DNA of 64,000 nucleotides, from the NCBI GenBank assembly GCA_029959085.1, contig JARWIR010000062.1:2480001-2544000 (forward strand), read 5' to 3'. Positions 62,906-64,000 of this stretch are shown here, in pieces. Source of the DNA: Nemophila menziesii. Lineage: Eukaryota; Streptophyta; Magnoliopsida; Boraginales; Hydrophyllaceae. Positions within the stretch are counted from its first letter, which is position 1; the number at the start of each line of letters is the position of its first letter. The notes below the pieces were generated by a model that did no database searches, was not told the DNA's origin, and was given only the letters and a program-made list of their open reading frames with translations. A program made the translations under genes and the position numbers.

Positions 62906-64000
62906 CTAAGCGCATTCGACAAGAAAGATTTTCTCTCCTTGCCCAAAGTCCTCACTGTCATAGTATCTCTTCAAACGCTGGCCATTCACCATGAATGTCC
63001 GTTGCTCGGTTGGATTTTCAATCTCAATCGCTCCATGCGGTGTGACTTTAGTAACAATGTAAGGTCCTCCCCAACGGGATTTAAGCTTTCTTGGGTAGTT
63101 CGAAAATCGAGAGTTGTATAATAAAACTTTCTGTCCTATCTCGAAATGCTTTGGGCGGAGCCGTTTATCATGCCATCGCTTTGTTTTCTCTTTGTAGAGA
63201 CGTGCATTTTCATAGGCAAGATAACGAAACTCCTCCAACTCGTTCAACTGCATCATCCTTTGCTTCCCGGCAAAGTCTGGGTCTAGATTCAGAGTTTTAA
63301 TAGCCCAGTGGGCTCGAGCTTCAAGTTCAATCGGTAGATGACATGCTTTGCCGTAGACCATGCGATATGGAGATGCTCCAACTGGTGTGTTAAATGCTGT
63401 TCTGTAAGCCCAGAGAGCATCATCTAGCTTTAACGACCAATCTTTCCTCGATTTACTCACGTTCTTCTCAAGAATAGATTTGATTTCCCGGTTGGAAACT
63501 TCAGCTTGACCGTTAGTTTGTGGGTGATAACCGGTTGAAGTGCGGTGTTTCACTCCAAACTTCCGAAGGAAATGTCTCAGGGGAGCATTAAGAAAGTGGG
63601 TACCTTTATCACTGATTAGCACACGTGGCGTACCATGTCTTGAAAAGATGTTTGTTTTTAAGAACTTAATCACAGTTTGAGCATCGTTCTTTGGTGTTGC
63701 CACTACTTCTACCCACTTTGACACATAATCTACCGCAAGCAAAATATAAAGATTTCCATAGGAAGTGATGAAAGGTCCTATGAAATTTATTCCCCATACA
63801 TCAAAGATCTCAACTTCAAGAATATTATTAAGTGGCATCGCATCTCTCTTTGATATATTGCCAATGTGCTGGCATCTGTCACATGACTGGACAAAACGAT
63901 GACAATCTTTGTGTATGGTGGGCCAATAGAACCCGGATTGAAGAATTTTAGCTGCGGTTCTATCGCCCTTAAAGTGACCTCCATAAGGTGAACTATGACA
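62906..64000 (-). CDS. pol: Athila-D pol, integrase end (partial, runs off the window)
   Basis: Open from the right window edge to the stop at 62906. In order: HHCC zinc region ([31 protein letters not shown]; 63845-64000), DDE core with GINFIGPF (the first Asp position reads Asn in GINF where Athila-A has GIDF), ISDKGTHF (second Asp) and [15 protein letters not shown] (Glu), then the C-terminal domain ([38 protein letters not shown]). About 75 percent of residues look shared with Athila-A. The Asp-to-Asn change in the first catalytic position would inactivate integrase if it is that residue. Confidence 0.9.
   Translation of the reverse strand, partial: CHSSPYGGHFKGDRTAAKILQSGFYWPTIHKDCHRFVQSCDRCQHIGNISKRDAMPLNNILEVEIFDVWGINFIGPFITSYGNLYILLAVDYVSKWVEVVATPKNDAQTVIKFLKTNIFSRHGTPRVLISDKGTHFLNAPLRHFLRKFGVKHRTSTGYHPQTNGQAEVSNREIKSILEKNVSKSRKDWSLKLDDALWAYRTAFNTPVGASPYRMVYGKACHLPIELEARAHWAIKTLNLDPDFAGKQRMMQLNELEEFRYLAYENARLYKEKTKRWHDKRLRPKHFEIGQKVLLYNSRFSNYPRKLKSRWGGPYIVTKVTPHGAIEIENPTEQRTFMVNGQRLKRYYDSEDFGQGEKIFLVECA

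Larger units (their letters stand above)
58501..64000 (-). mobile_element. Athila-D: Athila element, 3' part only in the window
   Basis: Minus strand: 3' LTR (58501-59986), polypurine tract, 3' UTR with conserved blocks, hairpin, a shortened envelope-position ORF, a GC-rich array, then the integrase end of pol running off at 64000. It is inserted into a Mutator-type element; the left flank is AGTAC. Visible integrase residues are intact. Its age cannot be judged without the second LTR. Confidence 0.9.

Overview
The window is nuclear DNA of a flowering plant, probably a eudicot; the species cannot be named from the sequence. It is AT-rich and almost entirely nested retrotransposons. They include Ty3/gypsy elements of the Athila type (gag-pol plus an envelope-position ORF carrying the 'putative plant transposon protein' domain) and LINEs with a DUF4283/zinc-knuckle ORF1 and an endonuclease-RT-RNase H ORF2. 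The only clear host gene is an S-protein homologue (Self-incomp_S1 family) at 38661-39092, minus strand.

Layout. 16-6851: full-length but mutated LINE (LINE-1) with a 13-bp target duplication at 3-15/6852-6864; a hAT-type MITE sits in its ORF1. 6865-8565: host sequence ending in an old Athila-type LTR and the start of its gag. 8566-21389 (minus): Athila-A, 12.8 kb, LTRs differing at one base in 1563, TSD CTAAT, inserted in that old gag, which resumes at 21395-22170. 22175-30788: an LTR relic split by a 5'-truncated LINE (LINE-5), itself split by Athila-B (23871-30662, TSD CCGAT), a derivative lacking pol. 30789-36407: an old LTR element with an initiator-Met primer site, filled with a Mutator-type element (9-bp TSD) and two LINE tails. 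36408-39092: relics and the S-protein homologue. 39201-47445: two LINE 'micro-insertions', a tandem pair of AT-rich fold-back units, and full-length LINE-2 (41077-46738) in the loop of the second unit. 47490-54710: decayed LINE-3 (minus) and LINE-4 (plus) head to head, LINE-4 split by a solo LTR. 55405-57440: a 180-bp tandem repeat split by another solo LTR. 58065-64000: a second Mutator-type element broken by Athila-D (minus), which runs off the window.

The parts that may be new are non-coding signals seen by comparing copies inside the window. (1) Three LINE copies keep a hairpin ending exactly 10 nt upstream of an ATGA stop-start overlap joining ORF1 to ORF2, even where the encoded peptide has changed. 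(2) Three Athila families carry a small GGGA-loop hairpin after the envelope-position ORF, with one compensatory pair change. (3) The Athila polypurine-tract motif recurs at every junction between ORFs. (4) The Athila 3' UTR holds blocks conserved between otherwise diverged families. No CRISPR array, rRNA or tRNA gene was seen.
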